A stretch of 64,000 bases of DNA. It comes from Chryseobacterium sp. GTDB lineage: Bacteria; Bacteroidota; Bacteroidia; Flavobacteriales; Weeksellaceae. The notes beneath the pieces are model-generated. The model saw only the letters and a program-made list of their open reading frames with translations. It was not told the origin of the DNA and searched no databases. The stretch covers positions 612,453-676,452 of the forward strand of contig NZ_JARBTK010000002.1 in NCBI RefSeq assembly GCF_029240215.1. The letters run 5' to 3'. How positions within the stretch are numbered: the stretch's first letter is position 1; each line of letters begins with the position of its first letter. Of this stretch, positions 47,351 to 57,211 are shown in pieces. A program made the position numbers and the translations under genes.

Positions 47351-48151
47351 ATGGACAAAAATCAAGATGTATTAAACCCAATCGTTGATATAAACGAATG
47401 GAATGAGAATAACCGAATCACCAATAAAAATGATATTGATTGGGGGAAAATGAAAGTTTATGAACAGTTAAAAGACAGAGGAGTGGATTTTGATATATAC
47501 GAGATCAGAGGGGGGGAAAAAGGAAATTGGGATGATCCGGTAACGAGCAGAATGCCTCCTGAAAATGCTTTTCAAATGATTCAGGAATTTTATTCAACAG
47601 TTTCGGATAAATATGAGAAACATATATCAATAACAAAAACGATAGCCGATGAGCTTTTCGTAGATAATGAAGATGTAAAAATATTCTTTGGTGAGAATAA
47701 TGAGGGCTTACTTTTTATGGCTCAGAATACCATCGGTGAGAATTACTATATTATCAGTAACTGTGAGTCAAAAATAGAAATTACAGAAGAAGATTTTTTG
47801 AACTATAAATCTGTTTATGATGAAGGATTAAAGTCAGTATTGGATGAATATATTAAGGAAAAGCGAAATGATGAGTCAGCAAGTAATACAAAACGTTTTG
47901 TTTTAGGAAATATCGTTTATAATGAATTATTAAAACAACAGGCACAAAAGCCATCAGCTAATATTGTTATTTCCTTTTATCCTGCTATACATATGAGAGA
48001 TATTTTAGATCAAACTTTATCATATAAAAATAGATTCACATGTATCATGATATTAGAAGAACGAAATGGTAGAGATTTTACGCCAATTAGTGAAACTGGA
48101 GTTTTTGACAGAAATGGTCTTTGCCCACCACCAGATAATTCAACTTGTTAG
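47351..48151 (+). CDS. Hypothetical cytosolic protein within a two-component operon
   Basis: 266 residues, acidic and soluble, with no signal peptide or membrane helix. Notable parts are KMKVYEQLKDRGVDFDIYEI near the N-terminus and a Pro/Cys C-terminal tail ending NGLCPPPDNSTC. I recognise no family. It starts 5 bp after the response regulator and its stop is followed directly by the next ATG, so it belongs to the signalling operon. Confidence 0.78.
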   Translation: MDKNQDVLNPIVDINEWNENNRITNKNDIDWGKMKVYEQLKDRGVDFDIYEIRGGEKGNWDDPVTSRMPPENAFQMIQEFYSTVSDKYEKHISITKTIADELFVDNEDVKIFFGENNEGLLFMAQNTIGENYYIISNCESKIEITEEDFLNYKSVYDEGLKSVLDEYIKEKRNDESASNTKRFVLGNIVYNELLKQQAQKPSANIVISFYPAIHMRDILDQTLSYKNRFTCIMILEERNGRDFTPISETGVFDRNGLCPPPDNSTC

Positions 48152-48751
48152 ATGAGTTTTTTAGATATTTTATATTACATAATAATATTTATAAATTTAA
48201 TTGTTTCCATAGCCTATAAAGTGTTGTGGAAACAATTTTTTTGGTTGTATTTCGGTATAACAGTTATAATTGAGATGCTAGTTAGTTTTAAAGTTAGTTT
48301 TATCACTTCAAGAATCTACAATTACCTAGATCTGTTTTGCATTGGTTATTTCGGATATATTTATTTTAAAGAGATTTATAACAACAGTGCTATTAGAATA
48401 ACTTCTATTATTTCAATTATAGTTGGAGGATTGTTTATGTTTTTTTCTAAAACGCACTATTCAATTGCTACAGGGTTTTTATACAGCGCTTTTTTAATTT
48501 TTATTTCATTGTTTTGGTTTTATAAAAAAATTTCTGAAGAAAGTAGAGAGGATAATATTTTATATTTATGTTTTTTCTGGATAAGCAGTGCATTACTACT
48601 TTGGTCAGTTTTCTATATTTTTAGAATGCTTCCAATGTATTTTTTTGTTAAGACTGATTTAGAATTTTCATATATGTTAAAAATAACTTTTCAGATTATT
48701 ACGATAATTTCTTATGTAGTTTTTTTTAAAGGTTTATTGTGTAAGAGATGA
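48152..48751 (+). CDS. Polytopic membrane protein, possible sensor module
   Basis: 199 residues with about six or seven transmembrane helices and very short loops. No catalytic motif. It overlaps the histidine kinase start by 4 bp (ATGA). The kinase has only one membrane helix and no sensory domain, so this protein may sense for it; inferred from position only. Confidence 0.78.
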   Translation: MSFLDILYYIIIFINLIVSIAYKVLWKQFFWLYFGITVIIEMLVSFKVSFITSRIYNYLDLFCIGYFGYIYFKEIYNNSAIRITSIISIIVGGLFMFFSKTHYSIATGFLYSAFLIFISLFWFYKKISEESREDNILYLCFFWISSALLLWSVFYIFRMLPMYFFVKTDLEFSYMLKITFQIITIISYVVFFKGLLCKR

Positions 48752-49533
48752 GAGAACTTCCATTTCAAATAAAAATTGTATATATCATAGCAATAATTGT
48801 TATGATGCTGTTTGTAGCATTCATTATTTTTGTGGTGATTACCTATAACCGCAAACAGCTGCTGTACCTAAAAGAAAAGCAACTCAAAGAATCCGAATAC
48901 CAAAACCAACTCCTTCAAAAAGAACTCGAAAAACAAAAATCAATAGAAAAAGAGCGCGAACGAATTTCCCATGATATGCATGACGATCTCGGAGCGGGAA
49001 TTTCTGCATTAAAACTTCAGGCTGAATTTTTAAAACAAAAAGCAGAAGATGGTGAACTGAAAAATGATATTGATGACCTACTGAAAACTTCCGAGGAGAT
49101 GAATTTTTCTATGAGGGAAATGATTTGGAGCCTGAATTCAGGAAATGATACTTTGGGAAGTTTTATAGATTACTCCAAAATATACGCTCAGAATTTTCTG
49201 AAAAAGACATCAATTCAGCTTACTATTGAAGTCGGAAATTTTAATGCTGGAACATCAATTTCTACAGACCAAAGACGAAATCTTTTTTTATGTTTAAAAG
49301 AATCACTGAATAATGCTTATAAACATAGTCAATCCAATCAACTAAAACTTTCGTTTATTCAGGAAAATAAAAATTTTATAATGAAAATCTCTGATAACGG
49401 AATAGGTATTATTCAGGGGAAAAAGGAAGGGAATGGGCTTCGAAATATGAAACATAGAATGCAGGAACAAAATGGGAGATGTGAGATATTAGTAGAAAAT
49501 GGAACCCATTTATTCTTTAGAATAGATTTATAA
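48748..49533 (+). CDS. HisKA_3-type sensor histidine kinase
   Basis: 261 residues. One N-terminal transmembrane helix (~9-33), a coiled-coil linker, then the H-box RERISHDMHDDLGAGISALK (likely phospho-His H78 in DMHD) and an HATPase domain with N-box LKESLNNAYKHSQ and G-boxes ISDNGIG and GNGLRNMKHRM. This NarX/DesK-like subfamily pairs with LuxR-type regulators such as the one upstream. No periplasmic input domain. Confidence 0.93.
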   Translation: MRELPFQIKIVYIIAIIVMMLFVAFIIFVVITYNRKQLLYLKEKQLKESEYQNQLLQKELEKQKSIEKERERISHDMHDDLGAGISALKLQAEFLKQKAEDGELKNDIDDLLKTSEEMNFSMREMIWSLNSGNDTLGSFIDYSKIYAQNFLKKTSIQLTIEVGNFNAGTSISTDQRRNLFLCLKESLNNAYKHSQSNQLKLSFIQENKNFIMKISDNGIGIIQGKKEGNGLRNMKHRMQEQNGRCEILVENGTHLFFRIDL

Positions 49534-49557
49534 TTAATCTCAAATTTTTTTAAATAA

Positions 49558-49588
49558 AGCAGCATCATTTTTAATGGTGCTGCTTTGT
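49558..49588 (+). terminator. Terminator after the kinase gene
   Basis: Stem AGCAGCATCAT / ATGGTGCTGCT (one G-U pair) with a TTTTTA-type loop, followed by TTTG. It ends the response-regulator/kinase operon. Confidence 0.82.
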
Positions 49589-49662
49589 TATTAGAATCAC
49601 CCGTTTGTGTAATTGACTGGAAGCTTTTTTAGAGTGAACTTTGAACTACAAAACTGATAACT

Positions 49663-49995
49663 ATGAAAACTACAATTGACAATACGTTTGATGATTTCAA
49701 AACGGCATTAAATAACAACCCGACACTTCAACAGGAATTTAAAGAAGATCCTGTACGCGCAGCTGAAAATTTTGTAATTACAAATCCTAAAGAAACAGAT
49801 CCATGGATTTACAGAATTATTGTACTGGCACTTGGTTTGGCAATCCTTTCGATTATAATCGGACTGGTGATTATAACAATGAGTAAGGTTACCTTCGATC
49901 AGCAACTCATTACTATTTTCACTGCCATTTCATCCGGAGCAATTGGTGCTTTAGCAGGACTTTTAGCTCCATCACCAAATAATGTAAATAAATAA
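49663..49995 (+). CDS. Small membrane protein, unknown function
   Basis: 110 residues. A soluble helical N-terminus (DDFKTALNNNPTLQQEFKED, reminiscent of Nif11-like or leader-type openings) precedes two transmembrane helices (~48-70 IIVLALGLAILSIIIGLVII and ~80-102 LITIFTAISSGAIGALAGLL). First of three closely spaced genes. A GTGTAATTG half-site lies 48 bp before the start. Function unknown. Confidence 0.78.
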   Translation: MKTTIDNTFDDFKTALNNNPTLQQEFKEDPVRAAENFVITNPKETDPWIYRIIVLALGLAILSIIIGLVIITMSKVTFDQQLITIFTAISSGAIGALAGLLAPSPNNVNK

Positions 49996-50015
49996 ACAAT
50001 ATAAATATAATAATC

Positions 50016-50393
50016 ATGAAAAAAGAAATTAACATCAATCCAGTAAATGGAAATGTGAGTGTAAATGTAAAAACTACAGGTTTAGTAGGAGCGGGATATC
50101 ATTTGGATGTTTTCGAGAAAAACAGCAATAATGTAATTTTCAGATATTCGGGAACAAACGTCTACGATCATGACGATTGGCGTGTTCTTCCCAATTCCGC
50201 AGACATGAATGTTAACAGAGTTATCATGTTGAATACCACAGTGGTTCCTGCTGAAAATGATCCTGTTGAAGAAAAGAAATTTACAATTCGTTTACAGATA
50301 TTTCAGAACGGGAATATGATAGACGAAGCAGTGATTGCTGATAAAATTACAAAACAGCATAAAAAATTTATGACATTGGTAAAACTGATTTAA
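50016..50393 (+). CDS. Hypothetical beta-rich protein
   Basis: 125 residues with no signal peptide, predicted beta-sandwich (INPVNGNVSVNVKTTGLVGA; FTIRLQIFQNGNMIDEAVI). No family recognised. It sits 20 bp after the small membrane protein and 1 bp before the next gene, so it is probably co-translated with them. Confidence 0.72.
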   Translation: MKKEININPVNGNVSVNVKTTGLVGAGYHLDVFEKNSNNVIFRYSGTNVYDHDDWRVLPNSADMNVNRVIMLNTTVVPAENDPVEEKKFTIRLQIFQNGNMIDEAVIADKITKQHKKFMTLVKLI

Positions 50394-50394
50394 A

Positions 50395-51468
50395 ATGAAA
50401 ACAATTATCATCGTATTATTAATGTTTCCTTTGCTAACATTTGCGCAGAATCCTTCCGATAGTCTTGTCAAAAATTACAAACTGAATTTTGCACTTCCGG
50501 ATAATCCTGCCTTTAAAGCTTTAGGGACAGAACCAAGCAATATTTTAAGACCATCATTAACTCAAGACTTCTCTTTCGTTGCATCCGAATTTTTTGATGG
50601 CAAAAATTTAATTATTCCAACATCTTTCGGTGTTGAAGTCAGCCCGATATTGCTTATGAACACTGAAACCATGACTTTAAGCCAATTCAGGAAACATAAC
50701 GCATGGAAAACATCACGCTTTTCATTAGGAACTCTTAAAGATTCATTGAAAACAAGAAATATATCATTAGGATATAGAATTACGGTAATCAACAAAGGGG
50801 ATTTGCGTACAGATACTGAAGGTCTTGAAGAGTTTCTGCAAAAAGTTGCAGTTGCAAAATCAAAACAGCGAGCCGATCTCGTAATAGAATTCTTAAACGT
50901 AAATAATCTTCAGATCTTTAGTATGACTCATGAAGATAGTTTGAGGATGGAAAAATATGTTCAGGATAATTTCAACGAAACAGATGATGAGTTTGAAGAA
51001 AGAATTAAAAAGTTAAGAGAAGAATACAAAAATAATCATTGGAATGCAGAAAAGCTTGATTTTGCTGCTGCTTTCGTAGGTCAATCCTCGGATTCTTTAG
51101 TATCAAATGTTTCGTTCCGTAATTTCTCCGTTTGGAGTACATATGCTTTACGGATCAAGAAATTTGCTCAGGTTTTAGTGGGTGTCAATTATCAACTTAA
51201 TAACTTGCTAGATAAAGATTATCATTCAGTAAGTATTTCAAACAGGAATTATTTTGGCAGCAACAGAATTAAATTCTTTTTTGAAGAGCAGTTGAAATAC
51301 GATCAGTTTCTAGGAGATAAAACAAATCTTCTTCTAAATCTTGGAGCTGAAGCAAATCTTAACAAAGGATTTTGGATTGATCTCAATGCAGGTTTCATAA
51401 AAGATTATAATAATAATTCGTCTGATTTTGTCTCACAGCTCAGGTTCAGATATACATTACCGGAATAA
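50395..51468 (+). CDS. Exported beta-barrel-like protein
   Basis: 357 residues with a signal peptide (IIIVLLMFPLLTFAQ). A charged helical segment (~185-225: DEFEERIKKLREEYKN) sits between beta-rich parts. The final ~130 residues alternate aromatic and polar residues and end FVSQLRFRYTLPE, suggesting an outer-membrane barrel. Last in the three-gene group. No named family. Confidence 0.75.
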   Translation: MKTIIIVLLMFPLLTFAQNPSDSLVKNYKLNFALPDNPAFKALGTEPSNILRPSLTQDFSFVASEFFDGKNLIIPTSFGVEVSPILLMNTETMTLSQFRKHNAWKTSRFSLGTLKDSLKTRNISLGYRITVINKGDLRTDTEGLEEFLQKVAVAKSKQRADLVIEFLNVNNLQIFSMTHEDSLRMEKYVQDNFNETDDEFEERIKKLREEYKNNHWNAEKLDFAAAFVGQSSDSLVSNVSFRNFSVWSTYALRIKKFAQVLVGVNYQLNNLLDKDYHSVSISNRNYFGSNRIKFFFEEQLKYDQFLGDKTNLLLNLGAEANLNKGFWIDLNAGFIKDYNNNSSDFVSQLRFRYTLPE

Positions 51469-51473
51469 AAATT

Positions 51474-51501
51474 ACCGCCTCTTATGATAGAGGCGGTTTT
51501 T
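51474..51501 (+). terminator. Intrinsic terminator
   Basis: 9-bp stem ACCGCCTCT / AGAGGCGGT with a TATGAT loop and a T-run, just after the barrel-like gene. Confidence 0.92.
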
Positions 51502-51649
51502 AGTTGTGAATAGATAAGTTACATATAATCTATTTTAAATAAAGACTATATTTTGAATTTATTAAAATTAACTAAAATTTAACTCAAAAAACATCAATTA
51601 CCATATTTCGAATAACGAAAAAACTTATTTTTTAATTAAATTTGTCTAA

Positions 51650-52960
<1,311 letters not shown>

Positions 52961-52979
52961 TTCATTGAATTTATAAATG

Positions 52980-53007
52980 ACGGCAAACGAAATTTTTTGT
53001 TTGCCGT
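52980..53007 (+). terminator. Terminator between eno and gltA
   Basis: 9-bp stem ACGGCAAAC / GTTTGCCGT with a loop GAAATTTTTT, followed by ATTTTA. It suggests that eno and gltA are largely separate transcripts. Confidence 0.8.
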
Positions 53008-53050
53008 ATTTTATAATAAATAGTATATTTAAAAAAAATAAATTATAATA

Positions 53051-54337
53051 ATGTCAGACAACAAAGTTATATTGAATTACGATGGTAATTCGTATGAATA
53101 TCCTATCGTAGATAGTACAATCGGGGACAGAGGAATAGATATTTCAAAATTAAGAGATCAAACGGGTCTTATTACCTTAGATTTAGGGTACAAAAATACG
53201 GGTGCTACATTAAGTGAAATCACTTATCTTGATGGTGACAAAGGAGAATTGTTCTACAGAGGTTATCCTATCGAGCAAATTGCTGAGAAGTCAAACTTTA
53301 CAGAAGTAATGTATCTTTTGTTACACGGTGATTTACCTACAACAGATCAATTTAATACCTTCAACAGTAATATCAAAAAATATAATTTCGTGGCAGAGGA
53401 GATGAAAAAAATCATCGATGCATTCCCTCGTTCTGCTCACCCAATGGGAGTCTTATCTTCTCTTACTTCTGCTTTGACTGCTTTTAATCCTAAAGCTGTT
53501 AATGTAAATTCAAAAGAAGAGATGGACCTTGCTGCAGAATTGTTGATTGCTAAATTTGCTCACCTTGCGGCATGGACTTACAGAAAAACTTTAGGTTTAC
53601 CGCTTAACCACGGAGATAATAACCTGAATTATGTAGAGAATTTCTACAAAATGTCTTTCAGACAGCCAAATGCAGATTTCGAAATCAATCCTGTAGTTGT
53701 TGATGCTTTAGATAAACTATTAATTCTTCACGCTGATCACGAGCAAAACTGTTCTACATCAACTGTAAGAATGGTAGGCTCTGCTCATACAGGTCTTTTT
53801 GCTTCAGTTTCTGCGGGTATTTCTGCGCTTTGGGGTCCACTTCACGGTGGTGCAAACCAGGCAGTTATCGAAATGCTTGAATTGATCGAAAAAGACGGTG
53901 GTGATGTTAATAAATGGGTAGCAAAAGCAAAAGATAAAAACGACAGCTTCCGTTTGATGGGATTCGGACATAGAGTTTACAAAAACTTTGATCCAAGAGC
54001 AAAAATCATTAAGAAAGCTGCTGACGATTTATTACTTGCATTAGGAATTGAAGACAAAGCGCTTGAAATTGCAATGCAATTAGAAAAAGTAGCTCTTGAA
54101 GATGAATACTTCATCGAAAGAAAATTATATCCAAACGTAGATTTCTATTCAGGAATCATCTACAGAGCATTAGGAATTCCTACAGAAATGTTTACCGTAA
54201 TGTTCGCATTGGGAAGACTTCCGGGGTGGATTGCTCAGTGGAAAGAAATGAGATTAAAAGGAGATCCGATCGGAAGACCAAGACAGGTTTACCAAGGAGC
54301 TCAAAAAAGAGATTATATCGATATTGCAAACAGATAA
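53051..54337 (+). CDS. gltA: Citrate synthase
   Basis: 428 residues, the hexameric type II form by length. TCA-cycle entry enzyme condensing acetyl-CoA and oxaloacetate. Catalytic residues lie in LHADHEQNCSTSTVR, GPLHGGANQA, MGFGHRVYKNFDPRA and NVDFYSGI (catalytic Asp). Confidence 0.97.
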   Translation: MSDNKVILNYDGNSYEYPIVDSTIGDRGIDISKLRDQTGLITLDLGYKNTGATLSEITYLDGDKGELFYRGYPIEQIAEKSNFTEVMYLLLHGDLPTTDQFNTFNSNIKKYNFVAEEMKKIIDAFPRSAHPMGVLSSLTSALTAFNPKAVNVNSKEEMDLAAELLIAKFAHLAAWTYRKTLGLPLNHGDNNLNYVENFYKMSFRQPNADFEINPVVVDALDKLLILHADHEQNCSTSTVRMVGSAHTGLFASVSAGISALWGPLHGGANQAVIEMLELIEKDGGDVNKWVAKAKDKNDSFRLMGFGHRVYKNFDPRAKIIKKAADDLLLALGIEDKALEIAMQLEKVALEDEYFIERKLYPNVDFYSGIIYRALGIPTEMFTVMFALGRLPGWIAQWKEMRLKGDPIGRPRQVYQGAQKRDYIDIANR

Positions 54338-54358
54338 TACTGTTTTCTTATAATTTAA

Positions 54359-54387
54359 ATCCCAAAGTTTTGCTTTGGGATTTTTTT
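54359..54387 (+). terminator. Terminator after gltA
   Basis: 9-bp stem ATCCCAAAG / CTTTGGGAT with a TTTTG loop and a seven-T run. Confidence 0.92.
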
Positions 54388-54441
54388 GTGAATTAATTAT
54401 TCTGTAATTATTATTAATTAAAATTTACTATTGATTATAGT

Positions 54442-54502
54442 GCTCTGTAGGAGCGTCATGTCTGTAGAAAAAATATCACTATCAGTCGAGCTCCGTAGGA
54501 GC
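54442..54502. repeat. Two GCTCC-GTA-GGAGC palindromes, 48 bp apart
   Basis: GCTCTGTAGGAGC (54442-54454) and GCTCCGTAGGAGC (54490-54502) are each followed by a related tail (TGTCTGTAGAAAAA; TATTTGTAAGAAAA), so this is a two-unit tandem of about 48 bp. Short hyphenated palindromes of this kind are dispersed in flavobacterial genomes. The rest of the 590-bp gap (54503-54838) shows nothing I recognise. Confidence 0.75.
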
Positions 54503-54838
54503 GGAATATTTGTAAGAAAATGTTTTTGTCAATTACAGCAATCTGTACATAAATTTAACCAAAAAATTGTCTGAATAATTCAAATGATAAGCTCTCTATA
54601 CGTTTTTGGGGTATTCAAAAATGGTGAATAATGGAAATATTTTGCATACTATAATTAATTATGGAACAAACGACGTATTAATATTTTCAGTTTAAAGATT
54701 ATATGATTTAATTTCGTTCCTCATCCATTATTTATATCTGAAAAATATGGATTCGATAGATAAAATTTGATGATATTCAGGATTTTTAAAACTAAAATCT
54801 AACTAGCGAATTCCACAAATTTTATTCAATATTAAATT

Positions 54839-54868
54839 TTTGACTTCGATGTTCTTTAATTATATTTG
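54839..54868 (+). promoter_or_regulatory. Promoter of the guanidino-hydrolase genes
   Basis: TTTG at 54839-54842, 18 bp, then TATATTTG at 54861-54868, matching the Bacteroidetes consensus. The predicted leader is about 50 nt. Confidence 0.65.
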
Positions 54869-54927
54869 TGGCTCATGCTATGTAATCCATGCTTTAATTA
54901 AAGCAAAGACATTAGACGTATTTTTTT

Positions 54928-55842
54928 ATGAAACTAAATATCAAAAACGAAACCGGAAGACTAAAGTCAGTGGTTTTGGGACAGCCCAATTCAATGGGAC
55001 CAAATCCCACTTTAGAAGAAAGTTATGATGCCAAATCATATCATTCCATTCAGCACAATATTTATCCTAAAGAGAAAGATATCATCGAAGAAATGGAAGC
55101 TTTTGAAAAAGTCTTGAAAAAATATGATGTTGAAGTTCTTCGTCCGAGTATCATTAAAGATTACAATCAGGTTTTCGCAAGAGATGTGTCGTTTGTCATC
55201 GAAGATAAAATGATTATTTCCAATGTCATTGCAGACCGGGCGGACGAGCAGGAGGCTTACCGCTCGATTTTTGAAAAAGTGAAATGGCGTGATATTATCA
55301 ATCTTCCCGACACTGCCCATATCGAAGGCGGAGATGTCATCGTATGGAATGACTTTATTTTCATAGGAACGTGTTTTTCACAAGATTACAGGAATTATAA
55401 AACAGCAAGAACTAACGAATACGCTATAGAAATCCTGAAAGAATATTTTCCAAAGAAAAGAATTCTCGATTTTGAACTGAAGAAAAACGACAGAGAACCT
55501 TATCAGGGAATTTTACATTTAGACTGTACATTCAACCCGATCGGAAATGATAAATGCATCATTTATAAAAACGGTTTTGTAGATGAAAGTGACTACAACT
55601 TAATCATCGATATTTTCGGGGAGGAAAACTGTTTCCATGTTACAGACGAAGAAATGTTTGAAATGTTCCCGAATATTTTTTCGATTTCTCCGGAAGTTGT
55701 TGTTTCAGATAAATCATTTACAAGAATGAACGAACATCTTAGAAATGAATGGGGAATGACTGTTGAAGAAATTCCGTACAGAGAGATTTCTAAAATGGGA
55801 GGACTTTTACGTTGCTCTACAATGCCTTTAGTAAGAGAGTAA
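54928..55842 (+). CDS. Arginine-deiminase/DDAH-like amidinotransferase-fold hydrolase
   Basis: 304 residues of the guanidino-group-modifying superfamily. The N-terminal VVLGQPNSMGP and FARDVSFVIEDKMI, the His-containing TAHIEGGDVIVWND and the C-terminal nucleophile Cys in GGLLRCSTMPLVRE are all present. The likely reaction is hydrolysis of arginine, a methylarginine or agmatine-like guanidines to ureido or amine products; substrate not deducible. Followed after 60 bp by ctlX, a related fold, which supports an arginine-catabolic role. Confidence 0.88.
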   Translation: MKLNIKNETGRLKSVVLGQPNSMGPNPTLEESYDAKSYHSIQHNIYPKEKDIIEEMEAFEKVLKKYDVEVLRPSIIKDYNQVFARDVSFVIEDKMIISNVIADRADEQEAYRSIFEKVKWRDIINLPDTAHIEGGDVIVWNDFIFIGTCFSQDYRNYKTARTNEYAIEILKEYFPKKRILDFELKKNDREPYQGILHLDCTFNPIGNDKCIIYKNGFVDESDYNLIIDIFGEENCFHVTDEEMFEMFPNIFSISPEVVVSDKSFTRMNEHLRNEWGMTVEEIPYREISKMGGLLRCSTMPLVRE

Positions 55843-55902
55843 TAAATATTAAGGTTTGGAAGTTTTTTAATCTTTCAATTTCTTATTTTAAATCAGAGAA
55901 AA

Positions 55903-56826
55903 ATGCAAACAACAGATACAGTCTTAATGATAGAGCCGATAGCATTCGGTTACAATGCAGAAACAGCGGAAAACAATTACTTTCAGGTGGAACAGAAAGG
56001 AACAGATATTCAGTCAAAAGCTTTGGCGGAATTCAATATTTTTGTTGAAAAACTGAGAAGCAAAGGAATCAATGTCATCACGATAAAAGATACTATAGAT
56101 CCTCACACTCCGGATTCTATTTTCCCAAATAACTGGGTAAGTTTCCATAATGACGGAAAAGTAGTTTTATACCCTATGTTTGCTTCAAACAGAAGAGTAG
56201 AACGACGAGAAGATATTATCGAAAGCATAAAAAATCAGGGGTTTGAAGTAGCCGAAATCGATGATTGGTCTTTACCGGAAATTCAGGGACATTTTTTGGA
56301 AGGAACGGGGAGTATGATTTTCGATCACGACAATAAAATCGCTTACGGTTCAGTTTCTTTAAGATTGGATGAAAATTTATTCAGAGAATTTTGTGGAAAA
56401 TATGGTTTTGAGCCAGTTGTTTTCCATTCTTTTCAGACGGTAGGCTCAGAAAGACTTCCGATTTATCATACCAATGTGATGATGTGTGTTGCAGACAAAT
56501 TTGTTGTGATTTGTTTAGATTGTATTGATGATGAGTTGGAAAGAAACAAAGTCATTGAAACCATCAAAAATTCAGGAAAAGAAATTATAGAAATTTCTGA
56601 AGAGCAAATGCAGCAATTTGCCGGAAATATGCTTCAGGTTCAGAATAAAGAGGGTGAAAAGTTTTTGGTAATGAGCCAGACTGCATATCAGTCTTTAAAT
56701 CCTGAGCAAGTTTCAAATATTGAAAAATACTGTGAAATCATTTATTCAGATTTAAATACAATTGAAGTCAACGGTGGCGGAAGTGCACGTTGTATGCTTG
56801 CTGAAGTTTTCCTGCCGAAAAAATAA
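55903..56826 (+). CDS. ctlX: Citrulline utilization hydrolase CtlX-like
   Basis: 307 residues, amidinotransferase fold. I recognise the CtlX pattern: LMIEPIAFGYNAETAENNYF, the Asp/Glu-containing PDSIFPNNWVSFH, FLEGTGSMIFD, a His in LPIYHTNVMMC and the terminal catalytic Cys in NGGGSARCMLAEV. CtlX-type enzymes hydrolyse citrulline to ornithine, which could feed polyamine synthesis. The speD-like gene starts 22 bp downstream. Confidence 0.88.
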   Translation: MQTTDTVLMIEPIAFGYNAETAENNYFQVEQKGTDIQSKALAEFNIFVEKLRSKGINVITIKDTIDPHTPDSIFPNNWVSFHNDGKVVLYPMFASNRRVERREDIIESIKNQGFEVAEIDDWSLPEIQGHFLEGTGSMIFDHDNKIAYGSVSLRLDENLFREFCGKYGFEPVVFHSFQTVGSERLPIYHTNVMMCVADKFVVICLDCIDDELERNKVIETIKNSGKEIIEISEEQMQQFAGNMLQVQNKEGEKFLVMSQTAYQSLNPEQVSNIEKYCEIIYSDLNTIEVNGGGSARCMLAEVFLPKK

Positions 56827-56848
56827 TATATTTGTAAAAAATATTTAA

Positions 56849-57208
56849 TTGAAACCATTATCAAATAAAGGTTTGCATATTCTTCTAACTTTGGAAACAG
56901 AGTTAGAAGATTTGTTATTAGACAGTGTGCACTTCTTGCAATACATTCATAATATATTGGAAGAAAAAGATGTTGAAGTTGTAGGTGTAACCAATCATGT
57001 TTTTGAAAACCAAAGCTTTACTTCTGCAGTCTGTCTTAAAGAATCTCATCTTACGATTCACACCTGGCCGGAATATAAGCAACTGACTTTCGATGTTTTT
57101 CTCTGCAATTATACACAGGATAATACTGCAAAAGTAGAGCAGATCGCAGATGAGGTTGTGCAGTATTTTAATGCCACAATTATTCAGAAACACAATATTT
57201 ACAGATAA
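56849..57208 (+). CDS. speD: S-adenosylmethionine decarboxylase proenzyme
   Basis: 119 residues, the small bacterial class. The self-cleaving E65-S66 bond (LKESHLTIHTWPE), H71 and C86 (FDVFLC) have the family spacing (Ser+5 His, Ser+20 Cys), so it should form the pyruvoyl cofactor and make decarboxylated SAM, the aminopropyl donor. The start is TTG; no Met codon is available near the N-terminus. A TATATTTG element (56827-56834) lies just upstream, so this could be a local promoter with a very short leader. First gene of a seven-gene packed run. Confidence 0.93.
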   Translation: MKPLSNKGLHILLTLETELEDLLLDSVHFLQYIHNILEEKDVEVVGVTNHVFENQSFTSAVCLKESHLTIHTWPEYKQLTFDVFLCNYTQDNTAKVEQIADEVVQYFNATIIQKHNIYR

Positions 57209-57211
57209 AAA

